A DNA stretch of 37,186 bases from Methylocystis sp. (GTDB lineage: Bacteria > Pseudomonadota > Alphaproteobacteria > Rhizobiales > Beijerinckiaceae). Positions within the stretch are counted from its first letter, which is position 1; each line of letters opens with the position of its first letter. The position numbers and the translations under genes were made by a program. The notes below the pieces were generated by a model. The model saw only the letters and a program-made list of their open reading frames with translations. It had not been told where the DNA came from and did not search any database. Positions 17,193 through 25,088 of the stretch are shown here, in pieces. The stretch is taken from assembly GCA_016177005.1 (NCBI GenBank), contig JACOWC010000008.1, forward strand, positions 1-37,186, given 5' to 3'.

Positions 17193-17660
17193 TCACGCGG
17201 GAGGTCCCGGCCGCGTGAGATACTCCTCTGTTAGGGAGGCGAGGTAGTTCTTAAGCCACTCGGCCATCGCCTCCTCTCGCCGCAGAATCGCATTGCAAAC
17301 TGCGCGGGTCTCGCTGTCTCCAGCTGCTTCGGCCGCCGCAATCAACATGTTGTAACTGGAAATCTCTGTCATCGACTTTTTGGCGGACTCGGTGCCTACG
17401 AAGGCGCCGCTGAGGGCCCTCTCCGTCGCGCCTGGCTGACCCTCGTTCAAAATCGACGGGTCTCCTCCGCGCTGCTCTATAGCATCTTGCACTACAGCCG
17501 CCTGTTCGCTTGTTTCTTTTAGGAGGCGTTTGGCTTCGGCTTTGACATCCGGATAGTTCTCAATGTGCCGAGCTAGCGCCTTTAGCATGTCCCCGGTTTG
17601 CTGTTCGATAGCCTGCGAGTCATGAAGCCACTGCAGCAGTCGTTCATTTGTAGTCGCCAT
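17193..17660 (-). CDS. DUF892/YciE-type ferritin-like protein
   Basis: The protein has 155 residues and is almost entirely helical. It has repeated helices such as WLHDSQAIEQQTGDML, EAKRLLKETSEQAAVVQDAI, SYNMLIAAAEAAGDSET and ILRREEAMAEWLKNYL, matching the four-helix YciE/DUF892 family. Glu and His/Gln side chains in these helices may bind two metal ions, as in ferritin-like proteins. The family is tied to general stress responses, with an unknown reaction. GGAG precedes the ATG. Confidence 0.82.
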   Translation of the reverse strand: MATTNERLLQWLHDSQAIEQQTGDMLKALARHIENYPDVKAEAKRLLKETSEQAAVVQDAIEQRGGDPSILNEGQPGATERALSGAFVGTESAKKSMTEISSYNMLIAAAEAAGDSETRAVCNAILRREEAMAEWLKNYLASLTEEYLTRPGPPA

Positions 17661-17823
17661 GCGCTCTCCTAGTCTGCGCCCCTCCTCGTTACGCCGTGTC
17701 CTCGGTTAATTGGCGGTGACCAGCCCAAAATCAACGCGTTTGGCGTCACGCTCGCGCGCCGTCGACGAGATAGACGCGCCGCTTCATTCCGCCGCGCGGT
17801 CGGGCCTCTGTTGTCGCCCTGGC

Positions 17824-17901
17824 CATTGCAGGCGATCCTCTTCTATGAGCGGCGACAGCTCTCATTGCAGGCGATCCTCTTCTATGAGCGGCGACAGCTC
17901 T
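17824..17901. repeat. 39-bp perfect tandem duplication at the fadE 3' end
   Basis: Two identical 39-base units (17824-17862 and 17863-17901) begin CATTGCAGGCGATCCTC. On the minus strand the junction creates the TGA stop that now ends the reading frame. In a single-copy ancestor the protein would have run about 14 codons further. Confidence 0.9.
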
Positions 17902-20041
17902 CTCGGCTCGAAGTCGTCGACAGAGATAATATCGAAGACGGCGGACTCCGCCGTCCGCAAGCGCTCGGCCTCATTTTCGTCGATGACGCCTTGTTGCAGA
18001 CCATCTTCGATCGAGTCGAGCCTTGCTTCGCGTAGCTTTCGGCGCAGTCGCTCCGTTTCGATCGCCAGCTCAAACGTCCGCTCCAGTTGCGCAACGGCAT
18101 CGCCGCCGCAGCCTCTGAAAACATCGGCGGTGAGCCGCTCGCGCGCCTCGCTCGGTCGCGTCAGGATCGCCGCGCAGCGTTGCGCCAGATCGTCCGATGG
18201 TCCAAGTCGCCTCGCGCCGAACGGGAGAATGATGAGTTTCGCCATCCGCGCGATGAATCGGTTTGGCAAATTGGCGAGCGCCCGCCGTTACGCTATAGTC
18301 AACGAGAGGCTCGTCGGACTGGCGCCCACCTTCGTCATGAAACCGTTTGAGCACAGCCGACAGGAAATAGAGCTCGGCCAGAACGTCGCCGAGTCTTGCC
18401 GAGATCATTTCCCTTCGTTTGAGCCGGCCGCCTAGCGTCAGCAAGGCGAGATCGGCGACCAAAGCGAACGACGCGGCATATCGGGACAGCTGCCTATAAT
18501 GATGTGTCATTGCGCCCGCGTTTGGAACCGGGCCGACAAGACCTCCACTCCAGCTTTGCAACCACGCGCGGCCGAGATTGGAAAAGAAATGGCCGACATG
18601 GCGCCAGAGCGCCCGGTCGAACCGTTCGAGCCCTTCATCAGGATCAGCCAGCGCGAGCATTTCCTCGAGAAGATACGGGTGGCTGCGGATCGCCCCCTGT
18701 CCGAAAATGATGAGGCTACGCGTCAACAGATTTGCGCCCTCGACGGTAATGGCGATCGGCGTCACCCGGTGGAGATTGCCGAGATAATTTTTCGGCCCAT
18801 CCATGATGGCCTTGCCGGCGTGAATATCCATCGCGGCGTCTACCGCCTTGCGCATGCGCTCGGTAGCGTGAGCCTTCATGATCGCCGATATGACGGCGGG
18901 CTTGCAGCCATGGTCCAAGGCGGCGCAGGTCAGCCGACGCGCCGCGTCGATTTCATAGGCCGTGGCGGCAAGGTAGCCGAGGCGATCTTGCACGGCTTCC
19001 AACTCGCCGATGGGGACCCCGAACTGTTCCCGAATTCGCGTATAGGCGCCGGTCGAACGGGCGGTGAAAGCCTGAGGGCAACGAGATTCCACGCCCGGCG
19101 GCCAGCGCGCTCATCAGCATCTTCCAGCCGTCGCCGATCCGATCCTTGCCGCCGATGATCCAGTCGAGCGGCGCGAATACGTCGCGCCCGCGATTGGGGC
19201 CGTTCTGGAAGGCCTGAAAAGCCGGGAGGTGCCGTGCGCCGATCTCGACCCCCAGCGTATCGGCCGGCACGAGCGCTACGGTGATGCCGAGATCTTCGTC
19301 GCCGCCGAGCAAACGATCCGGATCATAGACCTTGAACGCGAGACCAAGCACGGTCGCGACAGGACCCAGAGTGATGTAACGTTTATCCCAGTTCAGCTTC
19401 AGACCGAGCACGCGCTCCCCATGCTGCTCGCCGTAACAGACGATCCCTGTGTCGGTCATGGAGGCGGCGTCCGAGCCGGCCTGCGGACTGGTCAGGCAGA
19501 AACATGGGATCTCGCGCCCGTCGGCCAGGCGCGGGAGCCAGCGCGATTTCTGGTCCTCGGTTCCGAACTCGAGCAGCAGTTCGCCCGGTCCGAGCGAGTT
19601 CGGCACCATCACCGTGACAGCGGCTGTGGGACTGCGGCTGGCGATCTTGCGAACCACTTGTGAATGCGCATAGGCGGAAAAGCCCAAGCCGCCATATCTT
19701 TGCGGAATAATCATTCCGAAGAATTTGTTCTGTTTCAGAAAGGCCCAAACTTCGCCTGGCAAGTCGCGCCGTTCCCACTGGACGCTCCATTCGTCCAACA
19801 TCTCGCACAGTTCCTTTACGGGACCGTTCAGGAACGCCTGCTCCGACTCGCTCAAACTTGCCGGCGGCATGGCGAGAAGTTTGCTCCAGTCCGGCGCGCC
19901 GGTGAACAGCTCGGCGTCCCACCAGACATCCCCCGCTTCGATTGCGTCGCGTTCAGTGGCCGACATTTCCGGAAGAGAGCGGCGCGCCCAGCTGAAGATA
20001 GGCGCCGAGACCAGTTTGCTCCTGATCGATACAAGGCTCAA
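17862..20041 (-). pseudogene. fadE: Acyl-CoA dehydrogenase FadE-type, frameshifted
   Basis: Three successive reading frames together encode a FadE-like acyl-CoA dehydrogenase. Frame 1 (from 20041 to about 19090) holds the N-terminal and FAD domains: FGMIIPQRYGGLGFSAYAHS, TVMVPNSLGPGELLL, NWDKRYITLGPVATVLGLAF and GRDVFAPLDWIIGG. Frame 2 (about 19085 to 18275) holds TGAYTRIREQFGVPIGELEA, IHAGKAIMDGPKNYLG and ITVEGANLLTRSLIIFGQGA. Frame 3 (to 17862) holds the C-terminal FadE domain with LPNRFIARMAKLIILPFG and VDDFEPRELS. Short family-conserved stretches are missing at both junctions, so the breaks look like small deletions rather than single sequencing errors. The intact enzyme would start fatty-acid beta-oxidation. 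Confidence 0.85.
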
Positions 20042-20266
20042 TTTTTCATGCCCACTATCACCGCGCCAGCAATCCGCTCAGTTTCAAGACCGCATTGTTG
20101 TGGATGCGGCAGTTGATTTCCCAAAGTTGGCGATCCTTACATGGCGCACGCGCAAAGCCTGACCAGCCCGCAATTCCGCCAATCTTGCTGGACTATAACA
20201 GCGTCTATGCTGAAATCATTTCGACGTGCGGTTTCATTCTTGTTCAAGTCCGTTTTCCCGGCTCGC

Positions 20267-20824
20267 CTATTGGAGATGGTGATCCTGTTCGAGATGGTGA
20301 TCTTGCTCATTTTCCGAGGATTTTTTGATCTCGCTCTCCATCGCCTTGAATTGCTCGGCGGAGAGTCGAGGCAGGCGGCGAACGAAGCCGACAATATTCC
20401 ATATTTGCTCGTCCTGATGCGTGGGTCCGAATGCGGGCATTGCAGTCATCTTGACGCCATTCTTGATGATCCAAAACAGTTCCGCGCTGCTCCATCGCTC
20501 GGAAGTTTCGGCAAGATTCGGAGGCTCCGGTCGCAGGCCTTTGTTAATGTAACTGCGCTCTTTCCCCGGCGCGCTGTGGCAAATGACGCACATGGCGTCA
20601 TAGTCTCTAAATCCCTTTCTCACCTGATCATCGCTCCATGTTTCCGGCGACTCGTTCCCCGCATGGGCCCGCACCGAATTACGCATGGTCCAATTCAAAA
20701 CGACGCGCATCAAACCCGTGTGAGGCGCGGTTGCGGCGACGTTGTAAACGCCGCTAACGATGACAAGAAAAGCGCCGAGCGCGCTGACGACGAACGCTGT
20801 CACGAAACCGGCAAGAAACTTCAT
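20267..20824 (-). CDS. Membrane-anchored c-type cytochrome
   Basis: The protein has 185 residues. An N-terminal membrane anchor or uncleaved signal (about residues 2-26) is followed by one mono-haem domain: CVICH at 79-83 binds haem, and Met129 in TAMPAFGPTH is the likely sixth ligand. It sits on the periplasmic side and carries electrons; the partner is not clear. The C-terminus ends in a small duplication (EQDHHLEQDHHLQ), His-rich and possibly metal-binding. It stands alone between the fadE pseudogene and the FixL-like kinase. Confidence 0.85.
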   Translation of the reverse strand: MKFLAGFVTAFVVSALGAFLVIVSGVYNVAATAPHTGLMRVVLNWTMRNSVRAHAGNESPETWSDDQVRKGFRDYDAMCVICHSAPGKERSYINKGLRPEPPNLAETSERWSSAELFWIIKNGVKMTAMPAFGPTHQDEQIWNIVGFVRRLPRLSAEQFKAMESEIKKSSENEQDHHLEQDHHLQ

Positions 20825-20881
20825 GGCGCGCCTCCCCGACAGTCATTCTTGAAAGGCATATCCTACAAATCTAGCGCACTA

Positions 20882-20929
20882 GAGCAAGTTCCGAAAAAGT
20901 TGACAGACTTTTTCGATCAGAACTTGCTC
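20882..20929. repeat. 48-bp imperfect palindrome
   Basis: GAGCAAGTTC-CGAAAAAGT is mirrored by ACTTTTTCG-ATCA-GAACTTGCTC. It lies between the cytochrome gene and the 3' end of the FixL-like gene. The CGAAAAAGT/ACTTTTTCG core is shared with module B of the dispersed repeat, so it may be a relative. There is no T tract typical of an intrinsic terminator. Confidence 0.7.
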
Positions 20930-21066
20930 CAGTTCATTCATTTGGCGCGATTTCTTATCGATCGGACGATTCCGTGCGAATCTCGGTTCCTTGAGCTATG
21001 CGCCGCGACGAACCTCTTGAACTGAGCCGCTGCGCGGGGTTGTCCATCGGGCGCCCTCGCGGCGTC

Positions 21067-22161
21067 TTAGGGGTTTGCCAATGGCAGCACGAAGCTGAAG
21101 ATTGCGCCACCGCCGGGATTGGGCTCCGCAGTCAATTGTCCGTGGTGCGCTTCAATAATGGACCGGGAAATCAAAAGCCCGACGCCCAAACCATGCGGTT
21201 TTGAGCTGGCGAACGGTTCGAACAGGTTCATGCTGAAGGATTCCGGCAGCCCTGTTCCAGTGTCTGCGACGTCGGTCCTTATTTTGTCGCCGTCAACCAG
21301 TCGGGTCGAAACAGTTAGCTCTCGTCTCTCGCTACCTTGCATCGCCTCGATCGCATTGCGCTTCAAATTAACAATTACTTGCTGAATCTGAATCTCATTT
21401 ATCATTACCAGATCATTTTCTACATCCAGACGCACTGTGGTGTTCACGCCAAACTCCTTCGCCATGGCGTCAGTGAACTCGCACGCTGTTCTGACGACGT
21501 CGTTCAAATGCTGGATAGTTTTTACCGTCTCGCCGCGCGCAATAAATTGCCGCAGATTGTCCATTATTTCTGAGGCGCGAAAAATTTGAGCGGCCGCGTT
21601 GTCCAGCGCCTGGGCGATTTCTTTCTTGGCCTTGAAATCCTCTTTGTCGAGAATTCGGCGCGCAATGTTTTGATAAGCGATAGCGGCGGCCAGCGGCTGT
21701 TTGAGTTCGTGCGCCAAGCCAACCGTCATATTCTCGATCAAACCCAGCCGATTAGCCTGAAGTTCCTGCATGCGGGCTTCAAAGATGCGGCGCTCGCTCA
21801 AATCGTGGATAAAGCCCACAAAAGCGCGTTTCCCGTCGTTTTCGATGGCGGTGACGCCGAGCTCCATCGGAAAAATCGTTCCGTCCTTGCGTTGCCCTTC
21901 AACCTGGCGCCCGATGCCGATTATTTTCGCGATTCCGGTCTGCAGATAGTTGCGAATGTACTTGTCATGCTCGCTTCTGTATGGCTCCGGCATCAGCATG
22001 CGGACATTTTTGCCGATGACTTCTTCCGGCGTGTAGCCAAAAAGCGTGGCGGCGGCCGGATTAAATGAAAGCACGCAGCCGGTCTCGTCAACGGACACAA
22101 TGCCGTCCAGTGCGCCACTAACGACCGCGGCAAGAAACGCGGCGTCGCGACTTATCCCCAT
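21067..22161 (-). CDS. FixL-like haem-PAS oxygen-sensing histidine kinase
   Basis: The protein has 364 residues from the ATG at 22161, placed 8 bases after AAAGG; an in-frame GTG three codons upstream is the alternative. One PAS domain (about 10-125) carries the FixL haem signature: proximal His65 in YRSEHDKYI and Arg85 in IIGIGR, 20 residues apart as in Bradyrhizobium FixL (His200, Arg220). The kinase part has the phospho-acceptor His151 in AHELKQPLAAA, an N box in NLKRNAIEA, and G boxes DTGTGL and GLGVGL. When oxygen leaves the haem the kinase should phosphorylate a FixJ-type regulator. No response regulator lies in the window. It is cytoplasmic, with no membrane helices. Confidence 0.85.
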   Translation of the reverse strand: MGISRDAAFLAAVVSGALDGIVSVDETGCVLSFNPAAATLFGYTPEEVIGKNVRMLMPEPYRSEHDKYIRNYLQTGIAKIIGIGRQVEGQRKDGTIFPMELGVTAIENDGKRAFVGFIHDLSERRIFEARMQELQANRLGLIENMTVGLAHELKQPLAAAIAYQNIARRILDKEDFKAKKEIAQALDNAAAQIFRASEIMDNLRQFIARGETVKTIQHLNDVVRTACEFTDAMAKEFGVNTTVRLDVENDLVMINEIQIQQVIVNLKRNAIEAMQGSERRELTVSTRLVDGDKIRTDVADTGTGLPESFSMNLFEPFASSKPHGLGVGLLISRSIIEAHHGQLTAEPNPGGGAIFSFVLPLANP

Positions 22162-22697
22162 AGTCGTCACCTTTCACGGTAAGCGATGGCGGCTGCTTGC
22201 GGCTGCGCAAGCGCGCGGCAAGACCGGAAGGCTATCCTAGCCTTTATCAATTTCAGATGACTCGCAAGATTAAAATCAGCGCTTCGTCCCGCCGGGCGCT
22301 TCTCGCTTAAGATCGCCGTATCAATCAGAGCGCCGCCGTGTCTGGAAAACGCGCCGTTTCAGGAATGACACGCCGTTCTTGCGCGCGCCGCGCCAAGGCG
22401 CAGGGCCCTGGCGGCTTATCGATGGCGCTCAATTGTCCATCGCGCCGATCGGCGTCACGTTCCCCATGATCAAAATCGGGTGAAGGGGCAGGAGCGCGCG
22501 CCGCGTTCGAATGTGCTCTGCGCCGCCGATCAATTGCGGAACGGAGCGGCGAAGCGTCAATGGCGTCGGCAAGACCGGACGAAGTCGCCAAGCGGATTGG
22601 CCTCGGAATGAGCGAATTACAGTCTGGGATATGCAAACGGGCTGCTCGGCGAATATAACGATGCGCATTGTCACCTATGGAACGCGCGGAGCGCCTG
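22162..22697. other. Intergenic region upstream of the FixL-like gene and phnA-like gene
   Basis: These 536 bases separate two divergent genes, so both promoters should be here. I see no FixK/FNR box (TTGAT-N4-ATCAA), sigma-54 promoter, NifA site or RNA gene, and no convincing protein. The base composition is slightly less GC-rich near 22230-22280. Confidence 0.45.
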
Positions 22698-22916
22698 ATG
22701 ACGGTAGTTACGAAAGACAGCAATGGCGCGGAACTCAAGGACGGCGATTCCGTGACCTTGATAAAGGACCTGAAGGTTAAGGGCTCGTCCGTCGTCCTAA
22801 AACGCGGGACCTTGATCAAAAATATCCGACTCACGGATGATCCGGCCGAAATCGATTGCCGCGCCGAGAAAGTAAAAGGGCTCGTGCTGCGTACTGAGTT
22901 CGTCAGGAAAGCCTAG
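22698..22916 (+). CDS. PhnA/YjdM-type C-terminal domain protein
   Basis: The protein has 72 residues from the ATG at 22698, with GGAG 6 bases upstream. It matches the C-terminal PhnA domain: VTKDSNGAELKDGDSVTLIK, LKVKGSSVVLKRGT, IKNIRL, and LRTEFVRKA at the end. The N-terminal zinc ribbon of full-length YjdM is absent, as in many short alphaproteobacterial versions. Despite the name, no phosphonate role is established for the family; its function is unclear. Confidence 0.85.
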   Translation: MTVVTKDSNGAELKDGDSVTLIKDLKVKGSSVVLKRGTLIKNIRLTDDPAEIDCRAEKVKGLVLRTEFVRKA

Positions 22917-23052
22917 CGCTACTTTGGCGGATTCATTCGATGGGACGCCGCCTTCGTCGGCGCCGCATGTTGGCGGCGGCAGGGAAGAGGGGCTTCCGGA
23001 GAAAAATAGAAGCGCGCGGCGCCTGGTCCGGCCGTGATCGGGTCACTAGACT

Positions 23053-23165
23053 GCGGCTCACGAAAAAGTGGGAACCGGTTTTTCGCGTAAAGCGCGCTCT
23101 AAACCTCGAGAAAAGACCACGTTATCTGCGTTCAGGCGAGTCCGCCTGAACGCAGCGTGATCTAG
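23053..23165 (-). repeat. Dispersed two-module repeat, copy 5 (inverted)
   Basis: Read on the minus strand it starts CTAGATCACGCTGCGTTCAG and continues to AGATAACGTGG, then AGAGCGCGCTTTACGCG and TTCCCACTTTTTCGTG. It ends 14 bases from the 3' end of the next minus-strand gene, again near a stop codon. Confidence 0.8.
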
Positions 23166-23178
23166 CGCCGCGCGTTGG

Positions 23179-23481
23179 TCAATGCGCGGCGGCTTCGTTG
23201 CTCGGGAGCACGTCGCGGATGCGATTGCCTTCCACCCAGTAGAAAGCCCCGGCGGGGTCGGCGCAGGCGATATCCTGTTCGACGATCAGCTTGTCGCAAA
23301 GCATGACGCAAATGGCGTCGATCGGCGCGGCTCTGTCGTTTTCCTCGGTCATGCGGTCGATCGAGATTTCGCCCATCTCCTCGTCGTCGACCAAATGGAT
23401 GATAAACACTTCTTCATGGCCGGGAGCGCCATGGGCGTTCACCCGGAACGTTTCTCCCTTGTAGCGGAATTCACGTATCAT
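23179..23481 (-). CDS. Conserved-looking hypothetical protein near the nif island
   Basis: The protein has 100 residues and no family I recognise. It has a strong ribosome-binding site (GGGACAGGA before ATG), which supports it as a real gene. The sequence is acidic and compact, with mixed beta and helix: FRYKGETFRVNAHGAPGHEE, FIIHLVDDEEMGEISIDRM, and three cysteines (ICVMLCDK and IACADP). No signal peptide or membrane segment. It stands at the left edge of the nif-related block, next to the bolA/grx fossil. A nif link is only inferred. Confidence 0.6.
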   Translation of the reverse strand: MIREFRYKGETFRVNAHGAPGHEEVFIIHLVDDEEMGEISIDRMTEENDRAAPIDAICVMLCDKLIVEQDIACADPAGAFYWVEGNRIRDVLPSNEAAAH

Positions 23482-23620
23482 TCCTGTCCCTTTTTTCGTT
23501 AGCTTTGTTGTCTTTGCGATTTGGCGCCTGAGCGTCCAAAGTGTTCAGGCGACGACCATCGCATGCCCGGCGCGCAAGCAAACTGCGTGCCGTTTGTGCG
23601 TCGGGGATCGGAAAAGCGCC

Positions 23621-23878
23621 ATGCCAATGCCCGCGAGGGAATCCGACGTCTGATAACTGACGCCGCTCGCCGACGACAAATATCACTGGGCCGCGACGGT
23701 GACGTCGCCGGCGTTTCAAGGTTTGAGTCGGGTGCGCCAGCATCAGCTGGTCAACGCCGCCTTCGGCGGGCCGCAGCTCTACGTGAACGGCGAGTTCATC
23801 GGTGGTTGCGACATCACGCGCGAAATGCATCAGTCGGGGGAGTTGATGGCGCTCTTCGACAAGGAAGGCATCGCCTAA
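23621..23878 (+). pseudogene. Fossil fusion of bolA and monothiol glutaredoxin (grxD-type) genes
   Basis: The frame from ATG 23621 begins MPMPARESDV like an alphaproteobacterial BolA N-terminus, then meets TGA TAA (23651-23656). In the same frame it resumes with [18 protein letters not shown] and [14 protein letters not shown], the BolA core with its His. It then passes without a break into [20 protein letters not shown], the C-terminal half of a Grx4-type monothiol glutaredoxin, ending at TAA 23876. The BolA tail and the glutaredoxin N-terminal half with the CGFS site are missing. BolA and Grx4 proteins form [2Fe-2S] complexes and are often neighbours, so a deletion has merged a bolA-grx pair. 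Confidence 0.75.
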
Positions 23879-23994
23879 AAGCAAGGTCTGAAGGCGTAGC
23901 GCGCGTTCATCGGATGCAGCGAACTTGAATGCGAGCTGGAGACTCGCGGTTCAAGGCGAGCAGTGGACTGCAAACCCCCACTCCCGCATCTTAC

Positions 23995-24303
23995 TCAAAG
24001 GCTGCGCGCCGCGCCGACGCCGTTCTCATCGAACAAAATTTCCGTCTCTTCGCCCGACATGTCGATGTGCGCGCGGGCGAGGCGGCCATCGGGGCGGTAG
24101 TGGTAGGCGTGGCGCAACTCGACTTCGCCATAGACGATCTTCTCGCAAGTGATCATGCGACCGTCGGCGTCGAAGCCGGCGCGAAAATAGGTGTTGCGAT
24201 TTTCCAGCGCGTCTGGTTCGATCGGCGAAACCATGTTGAGCGGCAGTTTGACGCCGCTGTAACTTAAAAAATATTTGAACGTCGGCGCCGCTACGGTTTC
24301 CAT
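23995..24303 (-). CDS. DUF6156-like protein
   Basis: The protein has 102 residues with GGGGAG well placed before the ATG. It resembles the family I know as DUF6156: YFLSYSGVKLPLNMVSPIE, ENRNTYFRAGFDADGRMI, CEKIVYGEVELRHAYHY, and a final acidic ILFDENG. The pattern of paired aromatic beta strands suggests a small all-beta fold. I recall such genes near nif clusters in other diazotrophs, but that is memory, not shown here. It is divergent from the TPR gene with 59 bases between. Confidence 0.6.
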   Translation of the reverse strand: METVAAPTFKYFLSYSGVKLPLNMVSPIEPDALENRNTYFRAGFDADGRMITCEKIVYGEVELRHAYHYRPDGRLARAHIDMSGEETEILFDENGVGAARSL

Positions 24304-24362
24304 GACGTCTCCCCGCCCAAGTGGCTCAGTGCAAGTGGCTCAGTGATTGCTTCAGGCTGGCC

Positions 24363-24845
24363 ATGAACGCTCCGCGCGCCGACGCCGATGCCGTGAACTT
24401 CGGCGAACTCGATCCAAGGACCAACGAACTCCTGCAGCGGGGCGTCGTCGCCTATCGGACCGACCCCGAGAAGGCCGACAGCTTTTTCAAGCAAGCGCTG
24501 GCGCTGACGCCGCAGGAACTCGCGCCCTATTACTGCCTATACAAAATTCACACCTACATGGGCAGTCTTGACTACGCCGCTGACGTCGCCGCGGAAGGCA
24601 TGAAGGAGGCCACGCGGCAGGCGGGTTGGCCGAGCGATCCCGCGGCTTGGCCGGCTGAGGTCGAGGCGGCTGACGGGCCGGCGCGCTTCGCGCTCTATAC
24701 GCTGAAGGCGCTGAGCTTCATCGAATTGAAGCGCGGCCGCCCAGAAACCGCCAAGGACTATCTCGACATCCTCTCCCGCGCCGATCCGCAGGGCAGCGTC
24801 GGCTGGAAGGTGATCGAGGAGCTGGCGCGGGGCAGTGTGCAATAA
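24363..24845 (+). CDS. nif-associated TPR protein, copy 1
   Basis: The protein has 160 residues from ATG 24363. Two or three tetratricopeptide-like helical pairs are visible (RGVVAYRTDPEKADSFFKQA, LAPYYCLYKIHTYMGSLDYA, RFALYTLKALSFIELKRGR), with the typical Pro-rich loop between. It is a paralogue of the TPR gene at 34423-34956: both share the order x-Y-K/R-x2-x-Y-x-G-x-L...A...G-M/C-E...ATR and a closing segment GxKV. TPRs usually hold protein partners, so an adaptor for nitrogenase maturation is a fair inference. It is followed after 18 bases by the first NifA-type site of nifA. Confidence 0.75.
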   Translation: MNAPRADADAVNFGELDPRTNELLQRGVVAYRTDPEKADSFFKQALALTPQELAPYYCLYKIHTYMGSLDYAADVAAEGMKEATRQAGWPSDPAAWPAEVEAADGPARFALYTLKALSFIELKRGRPETAKDYLDILSRADPQGSVGWKVIEELARGSVQ

Positions 24846-24863
24846 ATGCGCATGACGCGACCG

Positions 24864-24879
24864 TGTCATAAACCAAACA
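24864..24879 (+). promoter_or_regulatory. NifA-type upstream activator site 1 of nifA
   Basis: TGTCATAAACCAAACA fits TGT-N10-ACA exactly. It lies just after the TPR stop and 210 bases before the nifA ATG. Confidence 0.6.
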
Positions 24880-24924
24880 AAGCGTCGCGCAAGTGTCACG
24901 CTTCGGCCGTGCCGCCATGGCGCA

Positions 24925-24940
24925 TGTCGAAAAACCAACA
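24925..24940 (+). promoter_or_regulatory. NifA-type upstream activator site 2 of nifA
   Basis: TGTCGAAAAACCAACA fits TGT-N10-ACA exactly and is very similar to site 1, 61 bases upstream (both TGTC, A-rich, CCAA, ACA). Two such close matches in one gap suggest NifA, or a relative, acts here. Confidence 0.6.
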
Positions 24941-24968
24941 TTGTGCGTTGCGTTTAAGCGGCACAATG
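24939..24968. repeat. 8-bp perfect inverted repeat before nifA
   Basis: CATTGTGC (24939-24946) and GCACAATG (24961-24968) are perfect mirrors with 14 bases between. The left arm touches the end of NifA-type site 2. It could be an operator or an RNA hairpin in the nifA leader. Confidence 0.55.
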
Positions 24969-25088
24969 CGGTTTTGCGTGTTTTTTGCATAAAGCCAATG
25001 ATGATTTGCGGGAGACAATCAAAATGATCTCGCAGGTGCGAACGAACGCCGGGCTCGGACCTGATGGCTGTTCGCAAGGAAGGCGGCC

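Noticed and set aside
17710-18435. A 241-residue plus-strand open frame rich in Ser and Arg
   Set aside because: It lies opposite the fadE pseudogene, is low-complexity, has no ribosome site and includes the 39-bp duplication; it is an antisense shadow.
22559-22657. A roughly 32-codon plus-strand frame upstream of the phnA-like gene
   Set aside because: There is no clear ribosome site or recognisable sequence; it is too short to support without conservation data.
22940-23149. A 69-residue plus-strand frame after the phnA-like gene
   Set aside because: It is Arg-rich, lacks a ribosome site and runs into the inverted dispersed repeat.
24960-24977. GGCACAATGCGGTTTTGC as the sigma-54 promoter of nifA
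   Set aside because: The distance between GG and GC is 16 instead of 12 bases, which sigma-54 does not tolerate.
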